A DNA stretch of 64,000 bases, taken from Paralichthys olivaceus (Eukaryota > Chordata > Actinopteri > Pleuronectiformes > Paralichthyidae). The notes beneath the pieces are model-generated. The model saw only the letters and a program-made list of their open reading frames with translations. It did no database searches and had not been told where the DNA came from. Where the stretch lies: NCBI RefSeq assembly GCF_024713975.1, contig NC_091097.1:9678361-9742360 (forward strand), in the 5' to 3' direction. This document shows, piece by piece, positions 61,801-64,000 of the stretch (the stretch's first letter is position 1; each line of letters starts with the position of its first letter). A program made the position numbers and the translations under genes.

Positions 61801-63027
61801 GTGCAAGGTAATGAGCCCTAATATTACAGTATTATACTGTTACCAATTGTGGCACAATGAATGAATTGTTTGAGCGTTAACATCAAACAATCTTAGGTAG
61901 GTAGATGTCAATGCTGTTGGATTAATGCTTGAATGTATGAGGTCATTGACTGTAAATAAAGATGGACGATTCGTCTCCATTTCCAACTTCTGTACAAAAA
62001 TGAAGCCAAATATTCCAGATGTGGCTGCTGCCATCTTGCACTTTTGACATAATTTGATTCCGGTGCAAAGCCGTGCTGTCGAGGTTCTGCCAATATACTC
62101 GGTCCGAGCTGTCAACCATGAAGTTTTACCCTGCTTTGATAGAATCAAATAATTGTAATCAAAATCAAACTTATTTGAAAATTAACTTTTGAAAATACAT
62201 GCGCTTGATAAGAACTGGCTAAAATGACTAAAAACTTCTCGGGGAAAAATTACTTTAAAAAACTTTTAAATTTTAAGTTTTTAGTCCATGATTTGGCTTC
62301 ACTTTTGATGAGCCCCATGTCGTTCATCTTTATATACAGAACTTTGCAAATCCCTTTAAAGTTACTGAAGTCTAAACCTTTCGAAAAAGCAAACAGCTGG
62401 ACAGAAGCCACAATTTAAACTGCGTTATCTTGACATCTGAAACGTGTAATCCCTAATCCTAAAGTGCTAACCTTTATCACCTCAAAATAAGATGTTATAA
62501 GTAATAAGCCATTCATTTATTGATTTAGTCCATTCCTTACACTTTTGGTGTCGTTTTTGTTTTGTAAAGCCTATTACAAAGACACTACCCTTAAAAGACT
62601 CATAATATACAGTGTATTCTTTATACTTAAGCCCCTTGAACAAAGCTCGGCAGACCTGCTAGTTCCAGATGAAAAGCTGTGTTTGGACAACTGCGGTTCA
62701 GGAGAGGCTTTTAGTGAATGGTCAGCTGACAGTAAATGCACCAGTGGGATCTGTTAGTTTGACAAAGAAGTGCGAGTGTTACTTTCTATGTTAAAGGGCG
62801 TCTTGCTTGTCCAGCCATGTGAGAGTAAAAACTGTCTGTTAAACAACTAAATAAAATCTCCTCTCCCTCGACAGTCTGTATTTGCAGCTGTGGCGTTTTT
62901 CTACAGCGGCTACGTCCTATTGATGTGGCAGCTTCTGCTGATGGTCATCCTGGGCTTCGTTGGAACGCTCAGCTTCTTCGTGGTGGAGCGGATACAGAAC
63001 ATCTCCATAGATTTGCAGGAATATTAG
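52824..63027 (+). CDS. mfsd11: UNC93-like major facilitator protein MFSD11
   Basis: A putative 12-pass membrane protein of the UNC93 branch of the major facilitator superfamily; its substrate is not established. The 13 exons join in phase to 446 residues (human 449): 52824-52913, 53490-53545, 53633-53740, 53823-53902, 55123-55219, 57734-57792, 57970-58114, 59136-59185, 60644-60709, 60802-60927, 61006-61180, 61284-61419, 62875-63027. Helix 1 contains ILGVGFLFIFTAF and is followed by TTCGNVEQTV. An N-glycosylation motif (NAT, residue 39) lies in the first loop. ALLWTAQGHFL, FWALLQCSMLFGNLYIYF, SGVYGTCIGAT, LIGISGI and FLLGLGDSCFNTQL are family hallmarks. The central loop (about 188-225) is acidic and hydrophilic. 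ATG 52824 has an ideal context (ACACCATGG). Orthology to MFSD11 rather than a fish paralogue is likely but untested. Confidence 0.93.
55275..55800 (+). repeat. Family A repeat (copy 6), apparently interrupted, in mfsd11 intron
   Basis: The first half (ATTCTGCACAGTGGGGATCA; TGTCAATCATGACATTCCAC) ends near 55500. The later family word AAAATGACAGAAACCATCTT resumes at 55770. The 270 bases between, with many CACACA words, look like an insertion. Confidence 0.55.
57306..57425 (+). repeat. Family B repeat with (TTTG)n tract, in mfsd11 intron
   Basis: TTTGTTTGTTTGTTTGTGAG is followed by CAAGATTACACAATAACCAC and GATTACCACGCAACATGGTG. It resembles the copies near 320 and 27896. Confidence 0.6.
59700..59850 (+). 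repeat. Family A 3' end (copy 7), in mfsd11 intron
   Basis: It contains CATGTCCCATCCACCAACAT, then GGAAGAGGCAGGATCTTTGA, ending AACCAGCCACCAGAGGGCTG. The CTCF-like core CCACCAGAGGGC is at 59820-59831. Confidence 0.6.
61945..62345 (+). repeat. Family A repeat (copy 8) abutting an inverted 5' fragment, in mfsd11 intron
   Basis: A long plus-strand copy starts GACTGTAAATAAAGATGGAC and runs through AAATGAAGCCAAATATTCCA and GTCAACCATGAAGTTTTACC to TTTTTAGTCCATGATTTGGC. At about 62290-62340 the family's own 5' end returns on the minus strand (CATCTTTATATACAG). So two copies meet head-on or tail-on in the last intron of mfsd11. Confidence 0.6.
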
Positions 63028-63635
63028 AAAAGAACACATTGTTGAAATCAATGTTTTCCGCGATAGACACCCGGTGGGAGGGACTGAGGCCACCCGAAAA
63101 AAACCATCCTGCATGTTTTATTTCAAGACGTTATTTGGAAATCTCTTTTACCTTAATGCACTGAGGGTTGCACACATTTGGATAAATATTCACACTTTAG
63201 AATGTTTAAAATTGTTGCCAAGTTGCCTTTAGACAACCTTTGAATTGCGCTGCATGGTTATTGTACCTTGCATATTATTTCTCTTAATTTCAACACTACA
63301 TAGTGTAATTGCTAATTCACACTATTTTTCTACTGCACTTACTGTAGGGTGTGAAAATAACCACTCACGTACAGTATCTCTAATCTGCTTCCAGCTCAGG
63401 TTCGTTGTTAAATGCAGTGTCATTGCTGAAAATATTTGATGCATTGGTTTATAGTTCTTCAGAATTGACAGATTGATAAAGAAAGGATTGTCTATATATA
63501 TTATATCATTTCTGTCATAGTCTCTCAGAAAAAAACATGTTTACTAACTAATGCTTGACAATCACTGTTCCTAAGGTTTGTTTTGTAAATGTTGCATATT
63601 AATGTTAATGAATAAAGTTCTATGCATTGTTGTTT
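63028..63635 (+). other. mfsd11: mfsd11 3'UTR
   Basis: About 600 bases from the TAG stop to just beyond AATAAA at 63611. No gene seen. Confidence 0.7.
63611..63616 (+). terminator. mfsd11: Poly(A) signal of mfsd11
   Basis: A canonical AATAAA followed by a GT-rich stretch (TTGTTGTTTAATTGTGTTT). Confidence 0.75.
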
Positions 63636-63649
63636 AATTGTGTTTAAAC

Positions 63650-63850
63650 CAAGCGACCCCTCAAAGTGCTTTACGCCAAAAACCACAGACATTCATACAG
63701 CACTACTGTATGTTGCATTTCTTCTATCACCGTCATAAGCAATTTGGGATTTAGTATCTTGTGTGTACTGGTGGAGCTGGGGATCAAACCACTGACCGCC
63801 TGGTTAGTGGACGATCCTTTGTACCTCGTCAGCCACAGTCGAACCTATTC
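63650..63850 (-). repeat. SINE-like teleost repeat, degenerate
   Basis: The plus strand reads CAAAGTGCTTTACG, CATTCATACAGCACTACTGT, GGGGATCAAACCACTGACCG and CGTCAGCCACAGTCGAACC. I recognise this order, reversed, from a common fish repeat related in style to the one at 33955. The remaining 150 bases to the right edge show nothing recognisable. Confidence 0.5.
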
Positions 63851-64000
63851 ACTGAATTATTAAGGTTCAGGTTTAAGTGAAATTCTCATATTCAGTTCAG
63901 TCTGCAGCTCCAGAACAAATTCGTCCAAGATACTTTGAAAGGCATTTTTTTTCTTACATCAGTTTGTGTTTCAGATTTGAGGGGTTTTTTCTCTTTTACT

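Noticed and set aside
1-64000. CRISPR array, phage, integron or other prokaryote-type system
   Set aside because: No direct-repeat-spacer pattern, operon or Shine-Dalgarno-led genes; all recognised genes are spliced vertebrate genes.

Overview
This window looks like nuclear DNA from a bony fish. The genes are split into short exons with GT-AG introns and have vertebrate poly(A) signals. AT-rich introns and spacers are full of TA/CA/CT microsatellites and short teleost-type dispersed repeats, and CpG-richer blocks sit at gene starts. I see no bacterial or viral coding, no CRISPR array and no operon. A percomorph-like teleost is my best guess, from the repeat families and compact introns; the species cannot be named from this sequence alone.

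Layout, left to right. 1-8.9 kb: the 5' end of axin1 on the minus strand, with one coding exon (5433-6313) and a CpG-rich presumed promoter near 8.0-8.9 kb; the rest of the gene lies beyond the left edge. 9-24.8 kb: a gene-poor spacer with several copies of one dispersed repeat (family A here), a MITE-like element, a tRNA-Thr(CGT) gene at 19576-19647, and a pair of duplicated exon-like segments on the minus strand. 24.8-27.4 kb: pla2g10, a secreted group X-like phospholipase A2 (minus, 4 exons). 27.4-31.4 kb: repeat-rich spacer. 31.4-43.3 kb: zc3h7a (plus, 22 coding exons, 987 codons plus stop), fully reconstructable in phase. 43.6-44.6 kb: rmi2 (minus, 2 exons), convergent with zc3h7a. 45.9-50.6 kb: ubfd1 (minus, 7 exons). 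52.6-63.6 kb: an mfsd11-type UNC93-family membrane protein (plus, 13 coding exons), divergent from ubfd1.

These are independent housekeeping or signalling genes, not one pathway. axin1 is the Wnt destruction-complex scaffold; zc3h7a is an RNA-binding TPR/CCCH zinc-finger protein; rmi2 is an OB-fold subunit of the BLM-TOP3A-RMI dissolvasome; ubfd1 is a ubiquitin-like-domain protein; mfsd11 is a putative 12-pass transporter-like protein; pla2g10 hydrolyses phospholipids outside the cell. From memory, the human counterparts of axin1, pla2g10, zc3h7a, rmi2 and ubfd1 lie on 16p, whereas MFSD11 is on 17q, so a rearrangement boundary may lie between ubfd1 and mfsd11.

No clearly new biological system was found. 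The observations most worth checking are: the duplicated exon-like segments at 12.7 and 17.0 kb, with a possible first exon beside the tRNA gene; CTCF-like cores at the 3' ends of family A repeats; an inverted pair of short terminal-inverted-repeat elements flanking the ubfd1 start; and clean NRF1 and E2F-like motifs upstream of ubfd1 and rmi2.
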